Assembly: GCF_016741935.1 (NCBI RefSeq)
Contig: NZ_JAERRG010000006.1
Coordinates: 186,001 to 250,000, forward strand
Source: Streptomyces endocoffeicus
GTDB lineage: Bacteria; Actinomycetota; Actinomycetes; Streptomycetales; Streptomycetaceae
Length of the DNA stretch: 64,000 nt
Direction: 5' to 3'
A program made the translations under genes and the position numbers. The notes under the pieces were generated by a model that saw only the letters and a list, made by a program, of their open reading frames with translations, had not been told where the DNA came from and made no database searches. Numbering within the stretch: position 1 is the first letter of the stretch; every line of letters starts with the position of its first letter. This document shows positions 26,343 through 34,915 of this stretch, piece by piece.

Positions 26343-27218
26343 TCAGCGGCTCGGGCGTCGCCGTCGTACGGTGGCGGCGACACCCGCGCCGAGCACCAGC
26401 ACGGACGCGCCACCGGCGAGCAGCACCGGAGTGGTGTCGCCGTCACCCTCGTCGGCGGCGGAGGAGGCGGCCCGGGCGGGCGTGGCGGCGGCACGGGAGG
26501 GCTCCGTGGGCTCCGTGGCGGACTGAGCCGGCGGGGCGGCGGCCTCGGACGACGGGGCCGCGCCCGAGGAGCCCTTCGCCGGGGCCCTCAACACGACATC
26601 GGAGCAGGAGTAGTAGGTGTCCGGGGTGCTGGTGTTCCGCCAGATCGTGTAGAGCAGCTGACGGCCGGTCCGGTCGGCGGGCAGCGTGGCCTTGATGTGG
26701 TACGCGTCGTCCACCAGCGCGGGGTCCTTGGCCGTGGCGAACGGCTTCGCCTCCAGATCGGACCACTTCAGCGGCCGCGCCGGGTCGTAGCCCTCCTTGG
26801 TGAGATACAGCTCGAAGGTCCCCGTGTGCGGGATGGTCGACCGGTAGGTGAGCGTGAGATCCGCCCCGGCCGACAGCCGCGTCGAAGGCCAGTCGGCGCG
26901 CGGCAGGTCCAGACCCCGGTACGCCTCCAGGCCCCCGCTGCACAGCTTTCCGTCCGGGATCCGCTCCCGGTCCTCGCCCGCCACCCCCGCGATCCGCAGA
27001 TTGTCCCAGTCCGCGGCCTCCGGGCCGTTGGCGGCTCGCGCCGCCCGGCACGCCGCCGACCGCGCCGCGCCCCCGCCCTCGGGGGAGCAGGCGAACGTCC
27101 GGCTCACCGGATCGGTCGGTGCCCCGTGCGCCTGTGCGGGCGGAGCGGCCAGCGCCGTGAACAGACAGGGGAGGGCCCCGAGAAGAGCGCCCACGGCGGC
27201 GGTGCGGTACGAGATCAT
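26343..27218 (-). CDS. AA10 lytic polysaccharide mono-oxygenase with membrane tail
   Basis: Copper enzyme oxidatively cleaving chitin or cellulose outside the cell. The 291 residues begin with a Sec signal ending ...APPAQA, so the mature chain starts with His (HGAPTDPVSRTFACSPEGGG), the first ligand of the copper histidine brace. The second His lies in STIPHTGTFELYLTKEG. Paired Cys residues occur in the catalytic domain, which ends near YYSCSDVVLRAP. An Ala/Pro/Ser/Glu-rich linker then leads to a hydrophobic segment (PVLLAGGASVLVLGAGVAAT) and a VRRRRPSR basic tail, so it is probably anchored rather than freely secreted. It has no carbohydrate-binding module. Confidence 0.88.
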   Translation of the reverse strand: MISYRTAAVGALLGALPCLFTALAAPPAQAHGAPTDPVSRTFACSPEGGGAARSAACRAARAANGPEAADWDNLRIAGVAGEDRERIPDGKLCSGGLEAYRGLDLPRADWPSTRLSAGADLTLTYRSTIPHTGTFELYLTKEGYDPARPLKWSDLEAKPFATAKDPALVDDAYHIKATLPADRTGRQLLYTIWRNTSTPDTYYSCSDVVLRAPAKGSSGAAPSSEAAAPPAQSATEPTEPSRAAATPARAASSAADEGDGDTTPVLLAGGASVLVLGAGVAATVRRRRPSR

Positions 27219-27413
27219 CCGGTGCGGCCCTCCGGGTCGGTGCGGCGACGGGCGGCTCGCCCGTCCAGGGGAGTACGGGAAGCCCGGTCCGTGCGTTCAA
27301 CGGGCCGCCGGAAGCCGCGTCATGACGGCGTACAACCATCCGCCATCTCCATATGTCTCCCTAGGCAGACGCAAACAGCGCCTACGCCCATGAAGAATCA
27401 TTAAGGGGGACAA

Positions 27414-27863
27414 ATGAATCTTTCTCGCCGTATGGCCGCCACCGCGGTCCTCGCCACCACCGCCATCGCGGGCACCGTGGCCCTGACGCCCCAGGCGTCC
27501 GCCGCCGCCACGGCCTCGTACAACGGGGTGTGCGGCAGCGGGTACAAGGTGGTGAACTCGGCGCCCATCGGCTCCAAGGGCACCGTCTTCCTCACCTACA
27601 ACTCCGCCAAGGGCAAGAACTGCGTGGTCACCGTCCGGAACGCCACGGGCAAGCCGGTTCCCATGTTCGCCTACCTGTACGTTCAGGGCGCCGACGAGTC
27701 GGCCGAGGACGGCGGCGCGTACACCTCGTACGCGGGCCCGGTGTACGGCGACGGGCGCGGCAAGTGCGTGGACTGGGCCGGGGGCATCGACAACCAGTCC
27801 ACCTGGACCTACGGATCGAACTGCGGATCCCTGAAGGCCTACCGCGTGACCAAGGGCTGGTAA
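27414..27863 (+). CDS. sapA: SapA-like spore-associated protein
   Basis: A 149-residue exported protein. The signal peptide MNLSRRMAATAVLATTAIAG ends near ASA. The mature part begins ATASYNGVCGSGYKVVNSAP and has four Cys residues, which could pair outside the cell. It resembles the small spore-associated protein A of Streptomyces, found with the aerial hyphae/spore surface; its molecular function is not established. AAGGGGGAC precedes the ATG. The upstream 195 bases, shared with the divergent AA10 gene, should hold its developmental promoter, though I cannot assign a sigma factor. Confidence 0.8.
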   Translation: MNLSRRMAATAVLATTAIAGTVALTPQASAAATASYNGVCGSGYKVVNSAPIGSKGTVFLTYNSAKGKNCVVTVRNATGKPVPMFAYLYVQGADESAEDGGAYTSYAGPVYGDGRGKCVDWAGGIDNQSTWTYGSNCGSLKAYRVTKGW

Positions 27864-27990
27864 GCCCCAAGCCACACGGTCGGCAGAGCCGACGGGGGAT
27901 CACACGGGGGAGCGGCGGTCACCTCATCGAGGTGGCCGCCGCCATCGTCGTGCGGCGCGAAGTCGTGCGGCGCGGACCGCGCCGGTTGGC

Positions 27991-28440
27991 TTACGCCTGG
28001 CGCTCGGTAAAGGCCACCGCGTGGGTGTCCAGGACGATGTGGAGCTCCGCGAGGCGGTAGGCGGCGCCGTCGGAGCGGACCGTGCAGCGGACCACACCGC
28101 TTGCGATCGGGGTCACCTGGCCGTCGGTGATGTTGGTGGTGTACATGTAGGACACCACCGAGATGTCATCGCCGTCGACCCGCTCGATGTGGATGTTCGA
28201 GGCGTTGTGGCGCAGCGGGTAGCCGGCCGCCTCGCGGTGCTGCCGCTGCCAGGCGATCACCTGCTCGCGGCCCCGGTTGTCGGAGGCGATGAACTCCTCG
28301 TACGGGGATGTGCCGGTGTCCGAGCGGGAGGTGATGTGGACGTCCTCGGTCAGCAGCTCGGGCCAGACGTCGAACTGCCCCTCGTCGAAGGCGAACCACC
28401 AGCGGTGGATCAGCTCATGGACCGCCAGACGATCGAGCAT
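27991..28440 (-). CDS. NTF2/SnoaL-like fold protein
   Basis: A 149-residue small alpha+beta cone protein: LDRLAVHELIHRWWFAFDEG, then DVWPELLTEDVHITSRSD, and a closing sheet. This fold covers polyketide cyclases, ring-hydroxylating dioxygenase small subunits, dehydratases and ligand-binding proteins; nothing here decides between them. It stands alone on its strand, and no partner oxygenase is adjacent. Confidence 0.75.
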   Translation of the reverse strand: MLDRLAVHELIHRWWFAFDEGQFDVWPELLTEDVHITSRSDTGTSPYEEFIASDNRGREQVIAWQRQHREAAGYPLRHNASNIHIERVDGDDISVVSYMYTTNITDGQVTPIASGVVRCTVRSDGAAYRLAELHIVLDTHAVAFTERQA

Positions 28441-28764
28441 GCGGAACTCTCCCCCCGAGGATTCAAGTGATCGACAGCATATCGATCGCCCGGGTGCTCA
28501 CCGCCACCGGACTGCCTTCTGGACGACGGGCTGCGCCGGGCGCTCGGGGTTCGGCGGCCTCCGGCGCCGGTCCGCGCCGCGACCCACTCCGCGCTGCGGC
28601 TTCGGGCCGTCGTCGGGCGGGCGCGCGGAAGAATTCGCGGAAGGCACCGACCCACCGGTATGCCAATGGTGCAATAGCCATGCAGGCTCTGGTATCAAAC
28701 CTGGCCGTGGCCTCACGCTGCCGCGTTGAGCTGCGCATTGCCCGTCACAGGTGGAGGAACGCCC
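28441..28764. other. Intergenic region without a supportable gene
   Basis: This region of 324 bases lies between two divergent genes. Open frames here are short, have atypical composition and lack ribosome sites. The AT-richer part around 28650-28720 probably holds the promoter of the PucR-type regulator. I see no clear repeat or RNA structure. Confidence 0.5.
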
Positions 28765-30093
28765 ATGCACCCAGTCACCGGCTCCCGCGCTTCCGTCCCC
28801 GCCATGGGCCGCGCCCCCCGCCCGTCCGCCGACCGGGTCCGGACGCCGCCCCGGATGCCCGCCGCCCGTCCGCCGATCCGGTCGCGGGCCGACGGCGAGA
28901 CCGTGGCGCTGCTGCACCGCGCCGCCCGGGTGCTCATCGAGGAGGTACCACGGCTGACGGACCGTATCGTCGCGCTGATGAAGGAGCGGGAGCCCGCCTA
29001 CCGTTCCACCGTCGTGGACCCGCACGAGGTGTGGCGGGAGGTGCACGACTCGCTCAGCCACAATGTGCGCTCGCTGGTGCACCCCAAGGAGACGCGCGAA
29101 TCGGCCCGGTCCTGCGCGTGGCGGATCGGCACCGACCGCGCCGCCCAGGGCTTTCCGCTGGACGCGCTGTTGCACGCGTACCGCATCGGCTGCACCGTCG
29201 TCTGGGAGCAGCTCCTGGAGACCGCCTCGAAGGAGGACCCGCTCGGCGCCCAGTCGCTGGTCCATGTCGCCGCCGATGTGTGGAACTTCGTCGACGAGCA
29301 CTGCACCCTCGTCGCCACCGCGTACCAGGAGGTCGAGCGGCAGCTCTCCTGGCACCGGGAGAACCGCTACCGGATCATCGTCGCCGCCCTGCTCGACGGC
29401 ACCGCCCGGGTGAGCGACTTCCCCGAGGCGGAGCAGGTCCTCGGCCTGCCCGAGCAGGGGCGTTACGCGGTCGTGGCGCTGGAGGACGCCGACGCACCCT
29501 GCCGGACGCCGCACTCCGTCAAGGCGGGCGACGGACTCCGTACGGTCTGGCATACGGCGGAGGGCGCCGCCCACGCCATCGTGCTGCTCGGCCAGGGTGA
29601 TGGCGCCGGTGTCAGCGAGGGCGACACCGGCACGGAGCGGCTGGTGCGCGGGCTGGAGGTGCCGCCCGGCGCACGGGCCGGGGTCAGCCCCGCCGTGACC
29701 GGCCTCGCCGCGATCAGCACGGCCCGCCGGCTCGCCGATACGGCGCTGCGCACCCGCCCGGCCGCCGGGTCGGCGGCGCTGCTGGAGGAGCGCTATCCGG
29801 AGGCGCTGGTGGTGTCCTCCCCGGACCTCGGCACCGCGCTCGCCGAGCGGATGCTCGGACCGGTCCTGGCCCTGGAGTCCGCCGACCGGGAGCTGCTGCT
29901 GACGACGCTGGCCGCCTGGCTGGAGGCCGGAGGATCGGCGCGCCGCGCGGGCGGGCTGCTGTTCTGCCACCGCAACACGGTGCTCAACCGGCTGCGCCGC
30001 TACGAGCAGTTGACCGGGCGTTCGCTGGACCACCCGCGCGAGGTCATGGAGTTGTCGCTCGCGCTGTCCGCGCACCGGCTGCTGACGCCCTGA
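28765..30093 (+). CDS. PucR/CdaR-family transcriptional regulator
   Basis: A 442-residue regulator. The N-terminal 40 residues are Pro/Arg-rich. A helical sensor-like domain follows (about 60-210, with AYRIGCTVVWEQLLETAS), then a GGDEF-like middle region. The C-terminal PucR helix-turn-helix reads GGLLFCHRNTVLNRLRRYEQ then LTGRSLDHPREVMELSLALS. The ATG at 28765 has GTGGAGGAAC just upstream. It precedes the membrane protein/symporter pair on the same strand by about 170 bases and may regulate it. The ligand is unknown. Confidence 0.88.
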   Translation: MHPVTGSRASVPAMGRAPRPSADRVRTPPRMPAARPPIRSRADGETVALLHRAARVLIEEVPRLTDRIVALMKEREPAYRSTVVDPHEVWREVHDSLSHNVRSLVHPKETRESARSCAWRIGTDRAAQGFPLDALLHAYRIGCTVVWEQLLETASKEDPLGAQSLVHVAADVWNFVDEHCTLVATAYQEVERQLSWHRENRYRIIVAALLDGTARVSDFPEAEQVLGLPEQGRYAVVALEDADAPCRTPHSVKAGDGLRTVWHTAEGAAHAIVLLGQGDGAGVSEGDTGTERLVRGLEVPPGARAGVSPAVTGLAAISTARRLADTALRTRPAAGSAALLEERYPEALVVSSPDLGTALAERMLGPVLALESADRELLLTTLAAWLEAGGSARRAGGLLFCHRNTVLNRLRRYEQLTGRSLDHPREVMELSLALSAHRLLTP

Positions 30094-30261
30094 GATCCAC
30101 CCGTCCGCCTGAGCCGATGTGGGCGTGCACAACGGCCCCGCGCCGATCATGTGCGCCCGTCACACGGTCCGCCGGTTGGGCTGTACGCGACCCTTCTGAC
30201 CTGCTGTCGTGGCGTTTCCGTCCCGGCGACCCGGGACGGAAGCCGCACAAGGAGCCGCGAC

Positions 30262-30606
30262 ATGTCCGACCGCGACCACCCCTGGGGTCCGTTCCCGTCC
30301 GTCCCGTCCCGCACCGCGTCCCGCACCGCCACGTTCCCACCCCGCCCCGCGGCGCCGCCTCCGCCGGACCGGCGCTCACCGTGGCAGCGGCCGTGGCCCT
30401 GGTCGGCGCGGGCGGCCTGCACCGCGCTCACCTGTCATGTGGCCGCCGTGGTGGTCAACTGCGCCGCCGAAGGCGTCGTCAACCTCGGCGCGGGCGGCGG
30501 GTTCACCGTGGGCGCCATGCTGATCGGCCTGGACACGGCGGTGCTGCTCACCGTCCTGGCCCGGGCCCACCGCCGGGCCGGCGCCACGGGGGAGGGGGAG
30601 CGGTGA
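30262..30606 (+). CDS. Small two-TM membrane protein coupled to a symporter
   Basis: A 114-residue protein. About 48 Pro/Arg-rich residues precede two hydrophobic segments (CTALTCHVAAVVVNCAAEGV and GAMLIGLDTAVLLTVLA). AAGGAG lies upstream of the ATG at 30262. The stop overlaps the GTG of the following sodium:solute symporter. Small DUF485-type membrane proteins often precede ActP-like symporters, and this one holds the same place and topology, though it is not obviously the same family. Confidence 0.7.
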   Translation: MSDRDHPWGPFPSVPSRTASRTATFPPRPAAPPPPDRRSPWQRPWPWSARAACTALTCHVAAVVVNCAAEGVVNLGAGGGFTVGAMLIGLDTAVLLTVLARAHRRAGATGEGER

Positions 30607-32201
30607 GCTTCCTGGACCCCAGAACGCTCGCGTTCGTGCTCTTCGCGGGCTTCATGGCCGTCTCGTTCCTGCTGTGCATCCTCGCGGCCACCGGCAACGA
30701 CGACCCCACCGAGTTCTACCTGGGCACCGGCGCGCTCAGCCCGATGCAGAACGGCCTGGCCATCGCGGGCGACTACATCTCCGCCGCCACCGTGCTCAGC
30801 ACCACCGGCACCATCGCCCTGGCCGGATTCGACGGGGTGCTCATCGCCACCTCCACCGTGCTCTCCATCCTGATGTTCATGCTGGTCCTCTCCGGACCGC
30901 TGTGCGGACGGGGGCGGTTCACCCTCGGCGACGTCCTCTCCGAGCGGCTGAGCGAGCGCCCGGCCCGCATCGGCACCGCCGTCGTGGTGCTGGTGGTCGT
31001 CATGCCGCTGCTGCTGGTCCAGCTCAACGGCGCGGGCGCCATGCTGGCCCTGCTGCTCGGCATCCCCGGAAGCGGCGCGGTCACCGGCTGCACCATCTTC
31101 ATCGGTTCGCTCATGGTCTGCTACGCCGCCCTCGGCGGGATGAAGGGCACCGGATTCGTCCAGATCCTCAAGACGGTGCTGCTGCTCGCCGCGTTCGTGC
31201 TGCTCGCCTGTCTGGTGCTGAAGCGCTTCTCCTGGAACCCGGCCACCCTCTTCGACGCCGCGGCCGACGCCAGTGGCTACGGCGACGGCTTCTGGCAGTC
31301 CGGCCGCCAGTACGGGGACTCCCTCAGCGGCCGACTGGACGTCATCAGCGTCCAGCTCACCCTCGCCCTCGGCGCGGCCTGCATGCCCCATCTCACCATG
31401 CGACTCCACCCGATCCGCGGCATACGGGCCGCCCGCGCCGCCACCACCTGGGCGGTGGGCGCGGTCACCACCATCCTCGGGTTGATCGTGATCGTGGGCG
31501 CCGGTGCCACCGCCGTCGTCGGCGCCCGCGCGCTGCGCGCCTCCGACCCCACCGGCAGCGACTCGTTGCTGCTGCTGACCCTCGCCCTGGACCCGGCGGC
31601 GCAGGAGGCCGACCAGAGTCTGCTCTTCTCCGTGGTGGCCTGCGCGGTCGTCGCCACCACCCTCGCGGCGGTCGCCGGACTCACCCTCGCCGCCGCGGCC
31701 TCCCTCGCCCATGACGTCCTGGCCAAGGTCGTCTTCAAGGGCCGTCTTTCGGCGAACCGGGAGCTGGCCGCCGCCCGTACGGCCATCGTGGTCGTCGGCG
31801 TCGCGGCCGTCGTCCTCGCCATCGTCACCCAGCACTGGAACCGGCAGGTCCTGATCTCCTTCACCTTCGCGGCCGCCGCTTCGGCCCTGCTGCCCGTCGT
31901 GCTCTACGGCACCCTGTGGCGCGGCTTCACGGTGAACGGACTGCGCTGGGCGCTGTACGGGGGGCTTCTGCTCACCGCCGTGGCCATGGCCTTCTCCCCG
32001 GCGATCTCCGGCAACCCGCTCGCGGTCTTCCCGGAGCGCGACTTCCACTGGTTCCCGCTCCGCAATCCGGGCCTGTTCACCATTCCCGCCGGCTTTCTGC
32101 TCGGCTGGCTCGGCTCCCGGTTCGGCGGCCGCGGACGGCGGGCCCGGCATGTCCAGGACCCGGCGCGGGGGGACACGTCCTACGCGATGCACCCCGGATG
32201 A
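30603..32201 (+). CDS. Sodium:solute symporter (SSS family, ActP-like)
   Basis: A 532-residue transporter with about 13 hydrophobic segments. The typical start is DPTEFYLGTGALSPMQNGLA followed by IAGDYISAATVLSTTG, the SSS core helix 1 signature. Further core features are AALGGMKGTGFVQILKTVLL and a sodium-site helix with LGAACMPHLTMRL. Close relatives move acetate or other monocarboxylates, but the substrate is not decided by sequence. The start GTG overlaps the stop of the small membrane protein, so synthesis is coupled. It converges on the CGNR gene with 12 bases between stops. Confidence 0.88.
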   Translation: MSFLDPRTLAFVLFAGFMAVSFLLCILAATGNDDPTEFYLGTGALSPMQNGLAIAGDYISAATVLSTTGTIALAGFDGVLIATSTVLSILMFMLVLSGPLCGRGRFTLGDVLSERLSERPARIGTAVVVLVVVMPLLLVQLNGAGAMLALLLGIPGSGAVTGCTIFIGSLMVCYAALGGMKGTGFVQILKTVLLLAAFVLLACLVLKRFSWNPATLFDAAADASGYGDGFWQSGRQYGDSLSGRLDVISVQLTLALGAACMPHLTMRLHPIRGIRAARAATTWAVGAVTTILGLIVIVGAGATAVVGARALRASDPTGSDSLLLLTLALDPAAQEADQSLLFSVVACAVVATTLAAVAGLTLAAAASLAHDVLAKVVFKGRLSANRELAAARTAIVVVGVAAVVLAIVTQHWNRQVLISFTFAAAASALLPVVLYGTLWRGFTVNGLRWALYGGLLLTAVAMAFSPAISGNPLAVFPERDFHWFPLRNPGLFTIPAGFLLGWLGSRFGGRGRRARHVQDPARGDTSYAMHPG

Positions 32202-32213
32202 CGCGTGGAACCC

Positions 32214-32795
32214 TTACGGAGTCCGGGATCCGGCCTTCGCCTTGGCGCGCCGGTGGGCGGCCACCCGCTCACGGGTCGCGCACCGGCGTGAGCAGTAGCG
32301 GCGCTCCGGTCCGCTGCCCACGGTGAGGAAGACATCGCCGCAGCCGGGGGAGGAGCACAGACCGCCGGGCGGGCGCTGGCCCTCCCAGAGCAGCACGGTC
32401 AGCGCCATGCACGAGGAGGCGAGCAACCACTCGCCCCAGGGCGCCTCGTCATCGCTGTCCAGGTGCGGATGCCAGGGCGAGCGGCCGTCGTGCGAACTGA
32501 GCCGGAGCGGGCCCGTGCCCTCCCGCAGCAGCCGGTTGAGCACCCCGGCGGCCTCGTCGACCCGACCGGCGGCGAACACCTCGCGCAGCCGCAGCGCGGC
32601 GGTGCGCATCCCCGCGACATCGTCGGCGGTGAGCTCGAGCGGGCCGGACTCACCGTGGGCGAGCAGGAGTCCGGTGATCGCGGCGGGATCCGGGCTCGGC
32701 CCCGCGGTCAGGGCGTTGACGAGGGCGGCGGTGCGCCGGGCGGTGGCCCGCACCGAATGCCGGGTCGACCAGTCGTCGTTCGAAGGCGATGACAC
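32214..32795 (-). CDS. CGNR zinc-finger regulator
   Basis: A DNA-binding protein of about 193 residues. An N-terminal helical stress-response (ABATE) domain is followed by the CGNR zinc finger, here LCSSPGCGDVFLTVGSGPER then RYCSRRCATRERVAAHRRA, with all four Cys present. The GTG at 32795 is preferred because a GTG at 32813 would lie inside the inverted repeat that looks like its operator. It is divergent from an MFS exporter and probably represses it and itself. Confidence 0.82.
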   Translation of the reverse strand: MSSPSNDDWSTRHSVRATARRTAALVNALTAGPSPDPAAITGLLLAHGESGPLELTADDVAGMRTAALRLREVFAAGRVDEAAGVLNRLLREGTGPLRLSSHDGRSPWHPHLDSDDEAPWGEWLLASSCMALTVLLWEGQRPPGGLCSSPGCGDVFLTVGSGPERRYCSRRCATRERVAAHRRAKAKAGSRTP

Positions 32796-32805
32796 GACGC
32801 CAATG

Positions 32806-32867
32806 TAACGCACCTGGCGGAGTTTTGCGTTAGCTCCGTAACGTGCTGTGCATGCCGGGGCGTTACG
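32806..32867. promoter_or_regulatory. Two inverted repeats between CGNR gene and MFS exporter
   Basis: TAACGCA (32806-32812) and TGCGTTA (32826-32832) form a perfect dyad with a 13-base spacer. A second dyad, CGTAACG (32837-32843) and CGTTACG (32861-32867), overlaps the exporter start region. Four TAACG-type half-sites in 62 bases of divergent promoter DNA are strong evidence of an operator, most simply for the CGNR protein. Confidence 0.65.
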
Positions 32868-34063
32868 CGATGGGGTGCTATCTGGGAGGGGCGGCCGCCG
32901 CCCGCGCGGGGGACGAGATGTCCGGTCCCGCGCTGCTGCTGGCCGGGCCGGTGCTCACCGGTTCGCCCTCCTCGGGCCCGGCGCTGCTGGCGGGGATCAT
33001 GGCCGCGGCGGCGGTCGGCGGACCCCTCTTCGGGGTGCTGCTCGACCGCTCGACCCGGCCGGCCCGGCCGCTGGCCGCGGCGCTCGCCCTCTACGCGACG
33101 GGGCTGGCCGCGGTCCTTCTGGGCCTGGGACGGGTGCCGTTCGCCCTCACGGTCCTCCTCGCGGTGGGTGCGGGGCTGCTGGGACCGGCCCTGTCCGGCG
33201 GATGGACCTCCCAACTGCCCCGGGTGGTGGCGCCGCCGGACCTGCCCCGCGCCACCGCGCTCGACGCGCTGACGTTCAGCCTCGCCGCGCTGGTGGGGCC
33301 CGCACTCGCCGGGGCCGTCGCGGGGGTGGCCGGGGCGCCGGCCGCCGTGGTGGTGTCCATCGCGCTGATCGGCCTCGCGCTGCCCGCCGTCCGGGCGCTC
33401 CCCGCGCCCGCGCGACCCGCCCCGTCGGCCCCACCGCCGGGCACGTCGGTCGTCGCCGATCTCACCGCCGGGCTGCGCGTCATCGTCCGCAACCGGCCCC
33501 TGGCCCGAGCCACCGTCACCTCCGTGGTCTCCTGCGTAGGCCAGGGCGCGCTGCTCACCTGCTGGCCGCCGCTCGGCGCGGCCGTGCTCGGCGGCGCCGA
33601 CCGTGGCGCCCTGCTGCTGTCCGCCACCGCCGCATCGGCCATCGTGGCCAACGCGGCCCTCTCCCGCCGCGCCCGACCGCCGCACCCGGACGCCGTGCTC
33701 CTCGGCGGAGCCCTGTTGCTCATCCTCGCGCCGCTGCTCGCGGCCACCGGCCACCCGGCCGCGCTGATCGCCGCCGTGCTGCTCACCGGCGCCGCGGAGG
33801 GGCCCCAGCTCACGGCCCTGTTCGCGATCCGCCACCGGGAGGCGCCCGAGCGGCTGCGCGGCCAGGTCTTCACCACCGGCGCCAGCCTGAAGATCACCGG
33901 CTTCGCCCTGGGCGCGGCCCTCGCCGGTCCGCTCGCCACCTGGTCGCTGCCCGGCGCCCTGGTGGCCGCCGGGGGGTGCGAGGCGCTCGCGGTTCTCGTG
34001 TTCGTATGCTTGCCGGACACTGCGGAGGCCATCGCTCCGCTTCCGCCCCCCGGGGCTGTGTGA
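32852..34063 (+). CDS. MFS exporter
   Basis: An MFS protein of about 403 residues and 11-12 hydrophobic segments, with GPLFGVLLDRSTRPARPLAA as the loop 2-3 motif and a short basic central loop. It resembles actinobacterial efflux proteins; substrate unknown. Start uncertain: GTG at 32843, ATG at 32852 or ATG at 32870; 32852 is a compromise. Transcription begins within or beside the inverted repeats, so the message may be leaderless or nearly so. Controlled most likely by the divergent CGNR protein. Confidence 0.82.
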   Translation: MPGRYAMGCYLGGAAAARAGDEMSGPALLLAGPVLTGSPSSGPALLAGIMAAAAVGGPLFGVLLDRSTRPARPLAAALALYATGLAAVLLGLGRVPFALTVLLAVGAGLLGPALSGGWTSQLPRVVAPPDLPRATALDALTFSLAALVGPALAGAVAGVAGAPAAVVVSIALIGLALPAVRALPAPARPAPSAPPPGTSVVADLTAGLRVIVRNRPLARATVTSVVSCVGQGALLTCWPPLGAAVLGGADRGALLLSATAASAIVANAALSRRARPPHPDAVLLGGALLLILAPLLAATGHPAALIAAVLLTGAAEGPQLTALFAIRHREAPERLRGQVFTTGASLKITGFALGAALAGPLATWSLPGALVAAGGCEALAVLVFVCLPDTAEAIAPLPPPGAV

Positions 34064-34070
34064 CAGAGCC

Positions 34071-34892
34071 ATGTCAGCCATGATGACCTGCATGGAAGAT
34101 CTGAAAGACCTGCTCCCCGTCGAGGCCGTCCGGCTCGACGTACGGGCGGCCGACTGGCGTGCGGCGATAGGTGCCGCCGGCCGTCTGATGGTGGAAACGG
34201 GAGCCACCACCGACGAGTACACCCGCGAGATGGTCGCCAACGTCGAGGAGAACGGGCCGTACATCGTCATCGCGCCGGGCGTGGCCTTCGCCCACTCCCG
34301 GCCGTCCCCGGCGGTGCTGTCCACCGGGATGTCCTGGGTCCGGCTCGCCGGGCCCGTGGAATTCGGGCATGAGTCCAACGACCCCGTCACCCTCGTCGTC
34401 GCCCTGGCCGCCCAGGACTCCGCGGCGCACACCTCCGCGATGGCGAGCCTGGCACGCCTCCTGGGCGACCCCGGCACGGCGGCCGCCCTCGCTGCCGCGC
34501 CCACCCCGGAGGCGCTGCACGCCGTACTGGCCGGGGAGCGCACGGAGGACGGCTCCGGGCCGGAGCCGTCCGAGCCGTCCGCCGCCCCCGAGCCCCGGGC
34601 GGGTTCGCTGCACAAGATCCTCACCGTCTGCGGCAACGGCGTCGGCACCAGCCTGTTCCTCAAGAACACCCTGGAGCAGGTGCTGGACCGCTGGGGCTGG
34701 TCGAGGTTCGTCACCGTGGAGGCCACCGACACCATCTCCGCGAAGGGCAAGGCGTCCGAGGCCGTGGCCCTGCTGACCTCCCGTGAGATCGCCAGGACCC
34801 TGGGCGATGTGGGACGGCCGGTGAAGGTCGTCCAGGACTTCACCAGCACCGCCGAGGTGGACGCGGTGCTCCGGGACACGTACGACGTCTGA
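34071..34892 (+). CDS. PTS EIIA-EIIB fusion, ascorbate type
   Basis: A 273-residue cytoplasmic phosphotransferase protein. The IIA domain (about 10-155, mannitol/ascorbate type) carries its phosphorylated His at 75 in GVAFAHSRPSP. A Pro/Glu linker of about 25 residues leads to the IIB domain, where the phospho-Cys187 lies in ILTVCGNGVGTSLFLK. Separate UlaC and UlaB in enterobacteria are fused here. The next gene, 23 bases on, is the matching membrane IIC. In-frame ATGs at 34080, 34083 and 34092 are alternative starts. The cargo is likely ascorbate or a related acidic sugar, inferred from family. Confidence 0.88.
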   Translation: MSAMMTCMEDLKDLLPVEAVRLDVRAADWRAAIGAAGRLMVETGATTDEYTREMVANVEENGPYIVIAPGVAFAHSRPSPAVLSTGMSWVRLAGPVEFGHESNDPVTLVVALAAQDSAAHTSAMASLARLLGDPGTAAALAAAPTPEALHAVLAGERTEDGSGPEPSEPSAAPEPRAGSLHKILTVCGNGVGTSLFLKNTLEQVLDRWGWSRFVTVEATDTISAKGKASEAVALLTSREIARTLGDVGRPVKVVQDFTSTAEVDAVLRDTYDV

Positions 34893-34915
34893 ACGACGGG
34901 GACTGAGGAAGCACC

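Noticed and set aside
28467..28764. Possible gene in the gap before the PucR-type regulator
   Set aside because: Frames here run into the regulator in a different phase, are Arg/Ala-rich and lack ribosome sites.
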